DNA of 64,000 nucleotides from Vannielia litorea (GCF_900142295.1 NZ_FSRL01000001.1:3286001-3350000); one strand, 5' to 3'; positions 52,885 through 62,280 are shown, numbered from the stretch's first letter. Numbers and translations are program-made. Notes: generated from the letters alone by a model not told the origin.

Positions 52885-52892
52885 GTTCATGC

Positions 52893-53960
52893 TCAGTTGG
52901 CAGCCTTGATGCGCTCCAGCGCCAGGCCTTCCATGTCCTCGATCCCCGGCGGGATGTTGGCGAAGAACTTGAGGTTATCGAGATCCGACTGGTCGAAGGC
53001 CACCGAGATCGCCTCGCGCTTGTCGTCGGGCATCAGCTCGATGCCGTTCGGCACCGCGGCGATGGCGCCGGTGGAGGCCGACATCATCTTGGTGATCTCG
53101 GGCCGCAGCACGAAGTTGATCCACTTGTAGGCCGCATCGTCGGCCTCGCCGCCGCGCGGGATGGTGAAGGTGTCGATCCAGGCCAAGGCACCGGTTTCCG
53201 GCGGCACGAACTGGATGTCCTTGTTCTCGCCGTAGAGCTTGAAGGCGGTCGAATCCCAGCTTTCCGAGGCCACCACCTCGCCCGAGAGCATCAGCGCGGA
53301 GAGGTCGTCGCCGCCGGTCCAGTAGGTCTTGATGACCGACTTGCACTCGATCAGCTTCTCGGTCACCTCGTCGAGCATCTGCTGATAGGCCGCCGGATCG
53401 GAATAGAGCGCGAAGGGATCCTTGCCCATGCCGAATGCGGTGGCGAGCAGGATGGTGCGGCGCAGGCGCATCGAGGTGCGGCCCTGGTATTGCGCGTCGC
53501 AGAGGTCGTTCCAGCTCTTCACGTCAGGCGCCTCGGCCACGTTCACCATCATGCCGGTGGTGCCCCACTGGTGCGGCACCGAGTAGACCTCGCCCTCGAT
53601 GGTGGTGTTGGCCTTCACGCCTTCGAGCAGGTTCGGGGTCATCTTGTCGGTGTCGATCTTCGACAGGTCGAGCGGCTTGTAGATGTTGTACTCGACCTGC
53701 GCGGCATAGACCCGGTCATGGCTCGGCTGGGCCAGGTCAAAGCCGGTGCCGCCGGTGGCGCGCAGCTTGGCGATCATCTCTTCATTGTTCGAGAGCGTCA
53801 CCTCGACGTCGATGTCGGGATACTCGGCCTCGAAGGCGGCGATCACGTCTTCGGGGGCGTAGCCGCCCCATGTCAGCAGGCGCAGGGTCTCTGCGCTGGC
53901 GGTGCCCCCGGCCAGAACCATCGCGGTTCCGGCGAGCAGGGCGCGGAAGGTGGGTTTCAT
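52893..53960 (-). CDS. Polyamine-type periplasmic binding protein (PotD/PotF-like)
   Basis: The product has 355 aa. Signal peptide residues 1-23 end TASA before ETLRLLTWGGYAPED, the typical start of PotD/F proteins. VPHQWGTTGMMVNV, YWTGGDDLSALMLSGEV and WIDTFTIPRGGE line the binding cleft; the conserved acidic residues for amines are plausible but not checked. RBS CGGAGGACATGAC. It belongs to the importer operon. Confidence 0.92.
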   Translation of the reverse strand: MKPTFRALLAGTAMVLAGGTASAETLRLLTWGGYAPEDVIAAFEAEYPDIDVEVTLSNNEEMIAKLRATGGTGFDLAQPSHDRVYAAQVEYNIYKPLDLSKIDTDKMTPNLLEGVKANTTIEGEVYSVPHQWGTTGMMVNVAEAPDVKSWNDLCDAQYQGRTSMRLRRTILLATAFGMGKDPFALYSDPAAYQQMLDEVTEKLIECKSVIKTYWTGGDDLSALMLSGEVVASESWDSTAFKLYGENKDIQFVPPETGALAWIDTFTIPRGGEADDAAYKWINFVLRPEITKMMSASTGAIAAVPNGIELMPDDKREAISVAFDQSDLDNLKFFANIPPGIEDMEGLALERIKAAN

Positions 53961-54090
53961 GTCATGTCCTCCGGTTGGGATCGTTGTTGGGTCGTCTGCC
54001 CGTCTGACGCGGGCCTTTGGTGAGTGAAGCCCAGAATGGTTTGGTCCGAAAGGTCCATTTCGCGCATCCTGGCAAACCGATACATTGCCG
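53961..54090 (-). promoter_or_regulatory. Intergenic region before the binding-protein gene
   Basis: The 130-bp gap holds two direct copies of GGTTTG on the minus strand (near 54099 and 54075) and a complementary CAAACC further downstream, suggesting a regulator site. No clear -35/-10 pair was recognised. Confidence 0.25.
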
Positions 54091-55365
54091 TTACAAACCA
54101 AGGCGGTCGAGCATCCGGTAGGTTGCAACCGCCGCGGGCAGAAACCACGGGTCGCCCGAGTAGAGCGGCCGTGACGGGAAGGCGGGCCGCATCATCGCGG
54201 TCTCTCCGGCCGGGTCCCCCAGCACCCTGAGCCCTGCCTTCATCCCGAGGTAGGAGGCCATACCGATCCCCGAACCGCAATAGCCCATGGCATGATGCAC
54301 CCGCCCGCGTGCGCCGGTATGGGCCAGCTTGTCGAAGGTGAAGGCCACGAATCCCATCCAGCTGTGGGTGATCGCCACGCTCTCCAGCTCGGGGAAGAGC
54401 CGCACCATCTCGGCCCGCAGCCGCCGCGCCGCCGTGGTCGCGCCCGCCTCGCCCGCCGCCGCGCGCCCGCCGAAGAGCACGCGCCTGCGATCCGGCGAGG
54501 CGCGGTAGTAGTAGATCACCCGGCGGCTGTCGCAATGCATCCGGTCCTGCGGAAACAGCCGGTCGATCACCTCCCGGGGCAGCTCCTCCGTGGCGATGAT
54601 GTAGCTGCCGATCGGAATGACCCGCTCGCGGTGCCAGGGCGCGGCTTCGGGCGTGTAGCCGTTGGTGCCGAGCACGACATCCCGCGCCATGATCGCCCCG
54701 TGCGGCGTGCACAACAGAACCCCGTCCTCGCCCTCGTCCATGGTTTCAACCGGGCTCTCTGGCAGCACGACGACCCCGGCCTGAAGCGCGGCCCGCAAGA
54801 GCCCGGCATGGTACTTGCCGGGGTCCAGCGCGCCGTAGTTCCGGTGCACGATGCCGCCGTGATACCAGTCGCTGCCGATCTCCTCGCGCTGCCTGTCCCT
54901 GGGCACGGCGATGATATCGTGGCCATCGGCCTGCTGGCGCATCTCGACCCAGGCCCGCGCGGTGGCGGCCCCATCGAACCGGCCGCACAGGCGGTAGTCG
55001 CAGTCGATCTGCTCGGAAGTGATGAAATCGCCCAGAAAGGCGAGCGAGGCGGGCCCCTCGGCGCGGATCGCGGCGGCCACCTCGGCCCCGTGTTTCGCCG
55101 TCAGCGCGCGCAGGCCGGGCTTGATCGAGTAGCTGAGCTGCCCGCCGTTGCGGGTGGAGCAGCCCTGGCCGATGCGGCCCTTTTCCAGCACCACCACCGA
55201 GCGCCCCTTGCGGGCGATCTGCAGGGCGGCATGCAGCCCGGTGTAGCCCGACCCGATCACCACCGCGTCCGCCCGGGCCGGCAGGTCGCCCCGCTCGATC
55301 CGGGAGAGTGGCGTGGCATCCCACCAGTAGGGCGTTGTCTTCAGCTCCATGTTCCGATCCTGCAT
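54091..55365 (-). CDS. FAD-dependent amine oxidase (PuuB/DadA-like)
   Basis: The product has 424 aa (or 419 from ATG 55350). The Rossmann motif VVIGSGYTGLHAALQIARKG and CSTRNGGQLSYSIKPGL mark the DAO family branch of gamma-glutamylputrescine oxidase. FGGRAAAG and HSWMGFVAFTFDKLAH toward the C-terminus agree. Next to a Pot-type importer it probably oxidises a putrescine derivative or another imported amine. It lies 16 bp downstream of the enolase-superfamily gene. Confidence 0.9.
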   Translation of the reverse strand: MQDRNMELKTTPYWWDATPLSRIERGDLPARADAVVIGSGYTGLHAALQIARKGRSVVVLEKGRIGQGCSTRNGGQLSYSIKPGLRALTAKHGAEVAAAIRAEGPASLAFLGDFITSEQIDCDYRLCGRFDGAATARAWVEMRQQADGHDIIAVPRDRQREEIGSDWYHGGIVHRNYGALDPGKYHAGLLRAALQAGVVVLPESPVETMDEGEDGVLLCTPHGAIMARDVVLGTNGYTPEAAPWHRERVIPIGSYIIATEELPREVIDRLFPQDRMHCDSRRVIYYYRASPDRRRVLFGGRAAAGEAGATTAARRLRAEMVRLFPELESVAITHSWMGFVAFTFDKLAHTGARGRVHHAMGYCGSGIGMASYLGMKAGLRVLGDPAGETAMMRPAFPSRPLYSGDPWFLPAAVATYRMLDRLGL

Positions 55366-55381
55366 CCGCCCCGTGCCCCGT

Positions 55382-56494
55382 TCAATCGGCTTCGCTCACC
55401 GCGTGGCTGGCCGCCTCGAGCCACTCCGGCGCGATCTCCACGCCCCAGCCCGGCGCCTCCGTCACCTCGACCTTGCCGCCCTCCACCCTGTAGGGATTGT
55501 TGCGGTAGAGCCCGTATTGCCAGGGGTAGTAGTCGGCCTCCTCGATGGAGAGCTCCAGGTAGGGCCCGGCATTGGGAATCGCGCGCAGCAGGTGCATGGT
55601 GAAGAGCGTCACCAGCCCGAGGTTGGCGGCGTGGGGCGTGACCGGCAGACCCGCCGCCTCCGCCATGCGGGCGATCCGCAGGGTGCGCCCGATCCCGCCG
55701 GCGTAGAGAATGTCGGGCTGGGCCACGTTCACCGCCCTCAGCTCGAACATCCGCCGCCAGGTGGGCAGCCAGCAATCCTGCTCGCCGCCGGTCACGTCGA
55801 TGTCGAGCGCCGCCGTCACCTCCGCCGTCTGCTCCAGCTCCCAATAGGGGCAGGGCTCCTCGTAATGCACGATCCCATTGTCTTGCAGAATCTTGCCGTA
55901 GTGAATTGCCCGGTCGGGAGAGTAGCTGGAGTTGGCATCCACCAGCAGCGCGGCGCCCTCGCCCACGGCGCGGGCAATCGTCGGGATGATCTCCTCGGTG
56001 CGCCCCTCCCATTCGTCCCTGTTGCGGCCCACTTCGGCGCCGATGCGGAACTTGAAGGCATCGAAGCCGAACTCGCCCCTGAGCCGCCTGAACCGCTCGG
56101 CCTCCTCGGCCGGGGTGATGTCGCGCTTCATGGAGGAGGCATAGGCCCGGACAGTGCCGGCAGTTCCGCCCAGCAACTCGGCCACGGGCTTGCCCGCCAC
56201 CTTGCCGCGCAAGTCCCACAGCGCGGTTTCCACCCCGCCGATCGCGCGGCACATGTAGGAGCCGGGGAACTTGTGCTCCTTCTCCCAGGCCCGGTCAAAA
56301 AGGTCGTCCTGGGCTGAAACAGGGTCGAATTCAACGCCGAGCACATGGGGCGCCACCTGGCGGTGCAGCACCTGGGCCGTGATGTCGCTCTGGTAGGTCG
56401 AAACCTGCCCCCAGCCCTCGTTGCCGGCCTCGTCGGTGACACGGACAAAACCGATCTCCGGAATTGAAAAGGTCTCGATCCGCGTCAGTCTCAT
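55382..56494 (-). CDS. Mandelate racemase/muconate lactonizing enzyme family protein
   Basis: The product has 370 aa from MRLTRIETFSIPE (RBS AGGGAG); the in-frame ATG further upstream crosses the regulator promoter. The TIM-barrel ligands are seen as DAN (LLVDANSSYSP), YEEP and GGEQD, with a candidate base at DAFKFRIG and the loop TPHAANLG with His. It belongs to the enolase superfamily and may racemise or dehydrate an acid. In some bacteria such enzymes act in betaine or sugar-acid use. The substrate is unknown. It leads the minus-strand operon. Confidence 0.9.
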   Translation of the reverse strand: MRLTRIETFSIPEIGFVRVTDEAGNEGWGQVSTYQSDITAQVLHRQVAPHVLGVEFDPVSAQDDLFDRAWEKEHKFPGSYMCRAIGGVETALWDLRGKVAGKPVAELLGGTAGTVRAYASSMKRDITPAEEAERFRRLRGEFGFDAFKFRIGAEVGRNRDEWEGRTEEIIPTIARAVGEGAALLVDANSSYSPDRAIHYGKILQDNGIVHYEEPCPYWELEQTAEVTAALDIDVTGGEQDCWLPTWRRMFELRAVNVAQPDILYAGGIGRTLRIARMAEAAGLPVTPHAANLGLVTLFTMHLLRAIPNAGPYLELSIEEADYYPWQYGLYRNNPYRVEGGKVEVTEAPGWGVEIAPEWLEAASHAVSEAD

Positions 56495-56514
56495 TGTATT
56501 CGGCTCCCTTTGCA

Positions 56515-56549
56515 TGGCGATAAGACTTGCCAAGCGGTCTGGCGATAAG
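56515..56549. promoter_or_regulatory. Direct repeats likely bound by the MocR regulator
   Basis: TGGCGATAAG occurs at 56515-56524 and again at 56540-56549, 25 bp apart, in the 95-bp gap between the divergent enolase-superfamily and MocR genes. GGTCTGG and CAGACC strings nearby form an additional inverted pair. MocR proteins such as GabR bind direct repeats. Confidence 0.6.
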
Positions 56550-56589
56550 GTCCACTCTTCACTGGCTGGCAGACCATTATGGAGCCGTG

Positions 56590-58053
56590 ATGACAAAATA
56601 CGCAGGCGGCGTGCTCATTCCCGGCCTCGCCGTGGACCGGTCCGATGCGGCCTCTCTCTCGATGCAGCTCGCCACCCGCCTGCGCGACATGATCCTCTCG
56701 GGTGAGCTGGCGCCCGGCACGCGGCTGCCGGCAACCCGCGTTCTGGCCCGCGATCACGGGGTGAGTCGCACCACCGCCGTCACCGTCTACGAGCAGTTGG
56801 CCTCCGAGGGCATGGTCACCAGCCACGTGGGCGCGGGCACCTATGTGTCGCAGGAGGTTCGCCCGCACGCCCCGGCCACGCCCCAGCCGCAGAGTCTGCC
56901 CCGCGTGGCGGGGGGGCATTCGGCGCAGTTCTTCCCCCGGCTCGAGCACCCGAGGAGCCCGCGGCCCTTCGTTACCGGCATGCCCGCCTTCGATGCCTTC
57001 CCGATGGCGCAATGGGCGCGGATGCAGGCGAAATACTGGCGCAGCCCCCGCGCCAGCATCATGAGCTACCCCGAGGCCGCCGGCCTGCCCGCGCTGCGCG
57101 AGGCCATCTGTCGCCACCTCCGCGCCAACCGGGGCCTGACCTGCGCGCCCGGTGAGGTGTTCGTCTTTGCCGGGGCGCAGGATGCCTTCCTGCAGATCGC
57201 CCAGATCCTGCTGGAGCCGGGAGATCCTGTCTGGATCGAGAACCCCGGCGCCATCGGTGCCCGCAACGCCTTTCTGGCCCGGGGCGCGCGGCTGGTGCCG
57301 GTGCCGGTCGACGCCCAGGGGCTCGACGTGGCCGCGGGCCGCGCCGCCGAGCCGCAGTTTCGGGCCGCCTTCACCACGCCCGCGCACCAGCACCCGCTGG
57401 GCATGCCCATGTCGCGCGACCGCCGGTTCGAGCTGCTCGAGGAGGCCGAGCGTGCCGGGGCCTGGGTGATCGAGGATGACTACGTGGGCGAGTTCCACTA
57501 CGGCCGCGCGCCGCTGCCACCGCTGAAGGCACTCGATGCCGGGGGCCGGGTGATCTATGTCGGCACCTTCTCCAAGGCGCTGTTTCCGGCGATCCGGCTG
57601 GGCTATGCCGTTGTCCCGCCCGGCCTGACGGAGGTGTTTACCCGCACCCTGGAGGCCGCCGCGCACGGCGTGTCGCACTCGGTGCAGGCGGTGGTGGCGA
57701 GCTTCATCGAGGAGGGCCGGTTTTCGGCCCATATCCGCCGGATGAGAGACCTTTACCGCGACCGCCGCGATGCGCTGATGGAGGCGGCCGAGAGGCATCT
57801 GGCGGGCCTGCTCGCCGTGCAGCCCACCGAGACCGGCTTTCACACCGTGGGCCTCTTTCCCGAGCGGAGCTGCGAGAAGGCCGCCGCCGAGGCCGCCCGG
57901 GCCGAAGCCCTGGCCACCACGCCCCTCTCCCGCTTCGCGCTGGCGCCGATTGCCCGGCAGGGGCTGACCCTCGGCTTCTCGGCCGTGCCGCGCATCGAGC
58001 TGCAGCGCGGGGTCGAGCGCCTCGCCCGTGCGCTCAGAGCCGGGCCGCGATGA
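56590..58053 (+). CDS. MocR-family transcriptional regulator (GntR-aminotransferase fusion)
   Basis: The product has 487 aa from ATG 56590 (GGAG 5 nt upstream); an in-frame ATG at 56527 falls within the operator. Residues about 20-85 are a winged helix (LATRLRDMILSGELAPGTRLP, SRTTAVTVYEQL). Residues about 130-487 are an aminotransferase fold-I domain, with the PLP Lys in GTFSKALFPAIRLGY and VIEDDYVGEFHY. MocR members sense PLP-bound amines or amino acids, e.g. GabR and PdxR. It likely controls the divergent enolase-superfamily/oxidase/Pot genes. It overlaps the convergent GMC gene by 20 bp. Confidence 0.92.
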   Translation: MTKYAGGVLIPGLAVDRSDAASLSMQLATRLRDMILSGELAPGTRLPATRVLARDHGVSRTTAVTVYEQLASEGMVTSHVGAGTYVSQEVRPHAPATPQPQSLPRVAGGHSAQFFPRLEHPRSPRPFVTGMPAFDAFPMAQWARMQAKYWRSPRASIMSYPEAAGLPALREAICRHLRANRGLTCAPGEVFVFAGAQDAFLQIAQILLEPGDPVWIENPGAIGARNAFLARGARLVPVPVDAQGLDVAAGRAAEPQFRAAFTTPAHQHPLGMPMSRDRRFELLEEAERAGAWVIEDDYVGEFHYGRAPLPPLKALDAGGRVIYVGTFSKALFPAIRLGYAVVPPGLTEVFTRTLEAAAHGVSHSVQAVVASFIEEGRFSAHIRRMRDLYRDRRDALMEAAERHLAGLLAVQPTETGFHTVGLFPERSCEKAAAEAARAEALATTPLSRFALAPIARQGLTLGFSAVPRIELQRGVERLARALRAGPR

Positions 58054-59650
58054 GGTCGCTGGCCTTTTCGCCGATCATCAGCGCCGGCGCGTTCAGGTTG
58101 CCCGAGGTGATCTGCGGAATCACCGAGGCATCGGCCACGGTCAGCCCCTCGATCCCGCGCAGGCGCAGGTCGGGAGTAACCACAGCGCTCTCCTCCGGCC
58201 CCATCGCGCAGGTGCCGCAGGGGTGGAAGATCGAGCCCGTTCCGGCCCGAACGTACTCTGTCAGCGCCTCGCGCTCGGTCACCGCGGGGCCCGGCTTCAG
58301 CTCGGCCCGGGTGATCCCGGCCAGGGGCGCCTGCGCCGCGATCTGCCGCATGATCGGGATGGAGGCCAGCATCTCGTCCATGTCTTCGGGCGCGCTGAAG
58401 TAGTTGGGCCGGATCAGCGGGGCCTCTGCCGGGTCGGCGGAGCCGATGTGCAGCTCGCCCCGGCTCTTGGGGTGGCAGTTGGAAATGCCGATCATGAACC
58501 CTTCAAAGGCATCGGGCTTCATGAGCCGCCGCTTGCCCGGCACCGCCTTGGTGTAGCTCATCGGCGAGAAGTAGAGTTGCAGGTTGGGCCTGTCGCGCCC
58601 GGCGTCGGAGCGGATGAACCCGCCCGCCTGGTTGACGCTGAGCGAGAGCGGCCCGCTTCGGGTCATGACGTAGTGGAGACCGGCCCCCATCCGGCCCCCC
58701 CAGCGCCCCAGCGTGGCGTTCAGCGTGGGCACCGTGGCCTCGTAGACAAGCTCGAAACCGATGTGGTCCTGAAGGTTCTGCCCCACCATGGGAGAGGCGT
58801 GAACAGTCTCTATTCCAAGCGAACTCAGCCTCTCCGGGTCGCCGAACCCCGACAGCTGGAGGATCTGCGGCGAGCCGATGGCGCCCGCCGAGAGCACCAC
58901 CTGCCGCGTTGCCCGCACCCGGTAGCGCGAGTCTCCGCGGGTGAACTCCACCCCGGTGCACCGCCGCCCGTCGAAGGTGAGCCGGGTCACGTGGGCGCCG
59001 GTCTCCAGCCGCAGCGCCCGCCGGCGCAGCGCCGGTCGCAGGTAGCCCGCCGCCGCCGAGCAGCGGAAGCCGCCGCGCGTGGTGATCTGGTAAAACCCCA
59101 CGCCCTCCTGCGTCGCCCCGTTGAAATCGGGGTTCACCGCATGGCCGGCCGCCTGTGCCGCGGTGACAAAGCTGTGCGAGAGCGGGTGCAGCTCGGCGGA
59201 GGTTTCCTTGACTCCGATCGGGCCGCCAGTGGCACGCCAGGCGTCGGCGCCTGCCACGTTGTCCTCGAGCCGCTTGAAGTAGGGCAGCACATCCTCGTAG
59301 CCCCAGCCGTCGCAGCCCGCGGCCGCCCAGCGGTCGTAGTCCTCGGCCTGCCCCCGGATGAAGACCATCGCGTTGATCGAGCTCGACCCGCCGATCACCT
59401 TGCCGCGGGGCCAATAGGCCTTGCGCCCGCCCAGGCCCTCTTCGGGCTCGGTGTAATAGCGCCAGTTCAGGCGCGGGTGATAGAAGGCGCCGCCGTAGCC
59501 GATGGGCATGCGCACCCAAGGGCTCAGGTCGCGCCCGCCGGCCTCCAGCACGCAGACCCGCAGGCCAGCGCGCTCGGCCAGCCGTGCCGCCACCACGCAG
59601 CCCGACGAGCCCGCGCCCGCCACCACCACGTCACAGTCGATCGTTTCCAC
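58034..59650 (-). CDS. GMC family oxidoreductase (choline dehydrogenase-like)
   Basis: The product has 538 aa. The N-terminal FAD motif VVVAGAGSSGCVVAARLAE, the GMC signature around GKVIGGSSSINAMVFIRG, and HPCGTCAMG with the active-site His are visible. It resembles BetA and other alcohol dehydrogenases of this family. No betB or betI gene is adjacent, so choline may not be its substrate. Its 3' end overlaps the MocR gene. Confidence 0.92.
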   Translation of the reverse strand: METIDCDVVVAGAGSSGCVVAARLAERAGLRVCVLEAGGRDLSPWVRMPIGYGGAFYHPRLNWRYYTEPEEGLGGRKAYWPRGKVIGGSSSINAMVFIRGQAEDYDRWAAAGCDGWGYEDVLPYFKRLEDNVAGADAWRATGGPIGVKETSAELHPLSHSFVTAAQAAGHAVNPDFNGATQEGVGFYQITTRGGFRCSAAAGYLRPALRRRALRLETGAHVTRLTFDGRRCTGVEFTRGDSRYRVRATRQVVLSAGAIGSPQILQLSGFGDPERLSSLGIETVHASPMVGQNLQDHIGFELVYEATVPTLNATLGRWGGRMGAGLHYVMTRSGPLSLSVNQAGGFIRSDAGRDRPNLQLYFSPMSYTKAVPGKRRLMKPDAFEGFMIGISNCHPKSRGELHIGSADPAEAPLIRPNYFSAPEDMDEMLASIPIMRQIAAQAPLAGITRAELKPGPAVTEREALTEYVRAGTGSIFHPCGTCAMGPEESAVVTPDLRLRGIEGLTVADASVIPQITSGNLNAPALMIGEKASDLIAARL

Positions 59651-59751
59651 CTGGTCATCCCTCCGGGCCTCTCAGCCCGCGACCCTAGCGCCCCACCGGT
59701 CTGCCGTCACGGGGCCATTCCGCGCAATCCGGCAGTCCAATCGGCGCCGCG

Positions 59752-62037
59752 CTACTCGGCCACGCAATCGGCAAAGTAATGCGTCAGCCCGTCCTCGCCC
59801 TTCTCGGCCACCAGCCCGTGAATATCGTTCTCGAAGCCGGGGCACTCGCGCGAGAAGGCGCGGTTGAACTGGAGGAACTTCACGATGCTGTCGTTGAACA
59901 CCTCGCCGGGGATCAGCAGCGGAATACCGGGCGGATAGGGGGTGACGAGGCTGGTCGTGATCCGCCCCTCGAGGTCGTCGATCGCCACCCGTTCGGTCTT
60001 GCGGCGCGCGATATGCGAGAAGGCCTCGGTCGGCGTCATCGCCGGGTGATGCCCGGAGAGGTAGATCTCGGTCGAGAGCCGCGCCACGTCGTACTTGGCA
60101 TAGAGCGCGTGGACGTGCTGGCTGAGGTCGTTCAGCCCCATCTTCTCGTAGCGCGGCTGGGCGGCGCAGAACTCGGGCATGACCCGCCACAGCGGCTGGT
60201 TGCGGTCGTAATCGTCCTTGAACTGCTGGAGCGCGGCCAGAAGCGTGTTCCACCGTCCCTTGGTGATGCCGATGGTGAACATGATGAAGAAGGAGTAGAG
60301 TCCGGTCTTCTCGACCACCACGCCGTGCTCGGCGAGATATTTCGACACGATCGACGCGGGGATGCCGGTGTCGGCGAAGAAGCCGTCGATGTTGAGGCCC
60401 GGCGTGATGATGGTGGCCTTGATCGGGTCGAGCATGTTGAAGTCGCGGGCCATGTCGCCGAAGCCGTGCCACGCATCCTCGCCCGAGCTTTCGACACCCT
60501 CGCTGTCGGTCTTCTTCAGCTCCCAACTGCGCGCCCGGCCGATGCCCTCCTCGGCCAGCTCCTCGGGGCCCCAGACCTGGAACCACCAGTCGTTGCCGTA
60601 TTCCTCGTCGACCTTGCGCATCGCGCGGCGGAAATCGAGCGCCTCCTCGAGGCTCTCCTCCACCAGCGCGGTGCCGCCCGGCGGCTCCATCATTGCCGCC
60701 GCCACGTCGCAGGAGGCGATGATCGAATACTGCGGCGAGGTCGAGGTGTGCATCAGGTAGCTCTCGTTGAAGAGATGCCTGTCGAGCTTGGTATCCTCAG
60801 CGTCCTGCACCAGCACGTGGCTGGCCTGGCTGATGCCCGCGAGCAGCTTGTGCACCGACTGGGTCGAATAGGTCACGGAGTGGCGGGTGCGGTCCCGCTT
60901 CTTTCCCATCGCGTGGTAGGTGCCGTAGAACGGGTGAAAGGCGGCATGGGGCAGCCAGGCCTCGTCGAAGTGCAGGTTGTCGACATAGCCGTCCAGCAGG
61001 CCCTTCACCACTTCGGTGTTGTAGAGCACCCCGTCGTAGGTGGACTGGGTCAGCGTCATGATCCGCGGCTTCACCTCGTCGGCGTCGTAATCGGCCAGCA
61101 GCGGGTTGGCCCGGATCTTGGCCTTGATCGCCTCCGGCTCGAACTCCGACTTCTGGATCGGCCCGATGATGCCCCAGTGGTTGCGCGTGGGCTTCAGGAA
61201 GACCGGGATCGCCCCGGTCATGATGATCGAATGCAGGATCGACTTGTGGCAGTTGCGGTCCACCACCACCACGTCGCCCGGCGCAACCGTGTGGTGCCAG
61301 ACCATCTTGTTGGAGGTCGAGGTGCCGTTGGTCACGAAGAAGCAGTGATCGGCGTTGAAGATCCGCGCCGCGTTCTTCTCCGACTCGCCGATGGCGCCGT
61401 TGTGATCGAGCAACTGGCCCAGCTCCTCCACCGAGTTGCAGACATCGGCGCGCAGCATGTTCTCGCCGTAGAACTGGTGATACATCTGCCCGATCGGCGA
61501 TTTCAGAAAGGCCACGCCGCCGGAATGGCCGGGGCAGTGCCAGGAGTAGGAGCCGTCCTCTGCATAGTCGAGCAGCGCCTTGAAGAACGGCGGCTGGATA
61601 TACTCGAGGTAGCTGCGGGCCTCGCGGATCACATGCTTGGCCACGAACTCGGGCGTATCCTCGAACATGTGGATGAAGCCGTGCAGCTCGCGCAGGATGT
61701 CGTTGGGCAGGTGCCGCGAGGTCTTGGTTTCGCCGTAGACGTAGATCGGCACGTCGGCGTTCTTCCAGCGCACCTCCTCGATGAAGTTGCGCAGGTTCAG
61801 CACCGCGGGGTCGAGGTCCGGCCCGGGGCTGAACTCCTCGTCGTCGATCGAGAGCACGAAGGCCGAGGCCCGGCTTTGCTGCTGGGCGAACTGCGACAGG
61901 TCGCCGTAGCTGGTCACCCCCAGCACCTCGAAGCCCTCGGCCTCGATGGCCTGGGCCAGCGCGCGGATCCCCAGCCCCGAGGTGTTCTCCGAGCGGAAAT
62001 CTTCGTCAATGATGACAATGGGAAAGCGGAATCGCAT
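59752..62037 (-). CDS. Fold-I Orn/Lys/Arg decarboxylase
   Basis: The product has 761 aa from MRFRFPIVIIDED (the in-frame ATG 62061 adds eight residues). An N-terminal response-regulator-like wing domain (about 1-130) is followed by the PLP domain with the catalytic Lys in STQSVHKLLAG and HFDEAWLPHAAFHPFYG, then the C-terminal domain. The length and arrangement fit bacterial inducible lysine, ornithine or arginine decarboxylases; substrate cannot be chosen safely. With SpeA nearby this is a second route to polyamine precursors. Confidence 0.9.
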   Translation of the reverse strand: MRFRFPIVIIDEDFRSENTSGLGIRALAQAIEAEGFEVLGVTSYGDLSQFAQQQSRASAFVLSIDDEEFSPGPDLDPAVLNLRNFIEEVRWKNADVPIYVYGETKTSRHLPNDILRELHGFIHMFEDTPEFVAKHVIREARSYLEYIQPPFFKALLDYAEDGSYSWHCPGHSGGVAFLKSPIGQMYHQFYGENMLRADVCNSVEELGQLLDHNGAIGESEKNAARIFNADHCFFVTNGTSTSNKMVWHHTVAPGDVVVVDRNCHKSILHSIIMTGAIPVFLKPTRNHWGIIGPIQKSEFEPEAIKAKIRANPLLADYDADEVKPRIMTLTQSTYDGVLYNTEVVKGLLDGYVDNLHFDEAWLPHAAFHPFYGTYHAMGKKRDRTRHSVTYSTQSVHKLLAGISQASHVLVQDAEDTKLDRHLFNESYLMHTSTSPQYSIIASCDVAAAMMEPPGGTALVEESLEEALDFRRAMRKVDEEYGNDWWFQVWGPEELAEEGIGRARSWELKKTDSEGVESSGEDAWHGFGDMARDFNMLDPIKATIITPGLNIDGFFADTGIPASIVSKYLAEHGVVVEKTGLYSFFIMFTIGITKGRWNTLLAALQQFKDDYDRNQPLWRVMPEFCAAQPRYEKMGLNDLSQHVHALYAKYDVARLSTEIYLSGHHPAMTPTEAFSHIARRKTERVAIDDLEGRITTSLVTPYPPGIPLLIPGEVFNDSIVKFLQFNRAFSRECPGFENDIHGLVAEKGEDGLTHYFADCVAE

Positions 62038-62191
62038 GGTGGTCTGCCCTCGAGGTCGCACTGGCCCCCCTTGTTTCGACCGCGCCTCGCACAGTCAAGC
62101 GCCTGCGGTCAAACGTGATGCGCCGGGGCCCGCGCGGAGCGGCCAATCGCCACCCGCCTGCCCGGTGCATCCCGATGTTCTGGAGTTTCAG

Positions 62192-62267
62192 TGGTGAGCC
62201 GTGCAGGATTCGAACCTGCGACCCACTGATTAAAAGTCAGTTGCTCTACCAACTGAGCTAACGGCCC
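62192..62267 (-). tRNA. tRNA-Lys (anticodon UUU)
   Basis: 76 nt with encoded CCA (62192-62194). The acceptor stem pairs GGGCCGT with ACGGCTC. The anticodon loop is CTTTTAA, giving UUU. The D loop AGCTCAGTTGGTAGAGC and T loop GGTTCGAATCC are canonical. Confidence 0.97.
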
Positions 62268-62280
62268 ACTTGAGGCCCGC

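Noticed and set aside
58034..59650. Naming the GMC oxidoreductase betA
   Set aside because: No betB, betI or betaine transporter genes are adjacent and GMC family members with other substrates are equally similar by motif.
59779..62118. A 779-codon open frame on the plus strand
   Set aside because: It is the antisense shadow of the Orn/Lys/Arg decarboxylase, whose PLP motifs are clear on the other strand.
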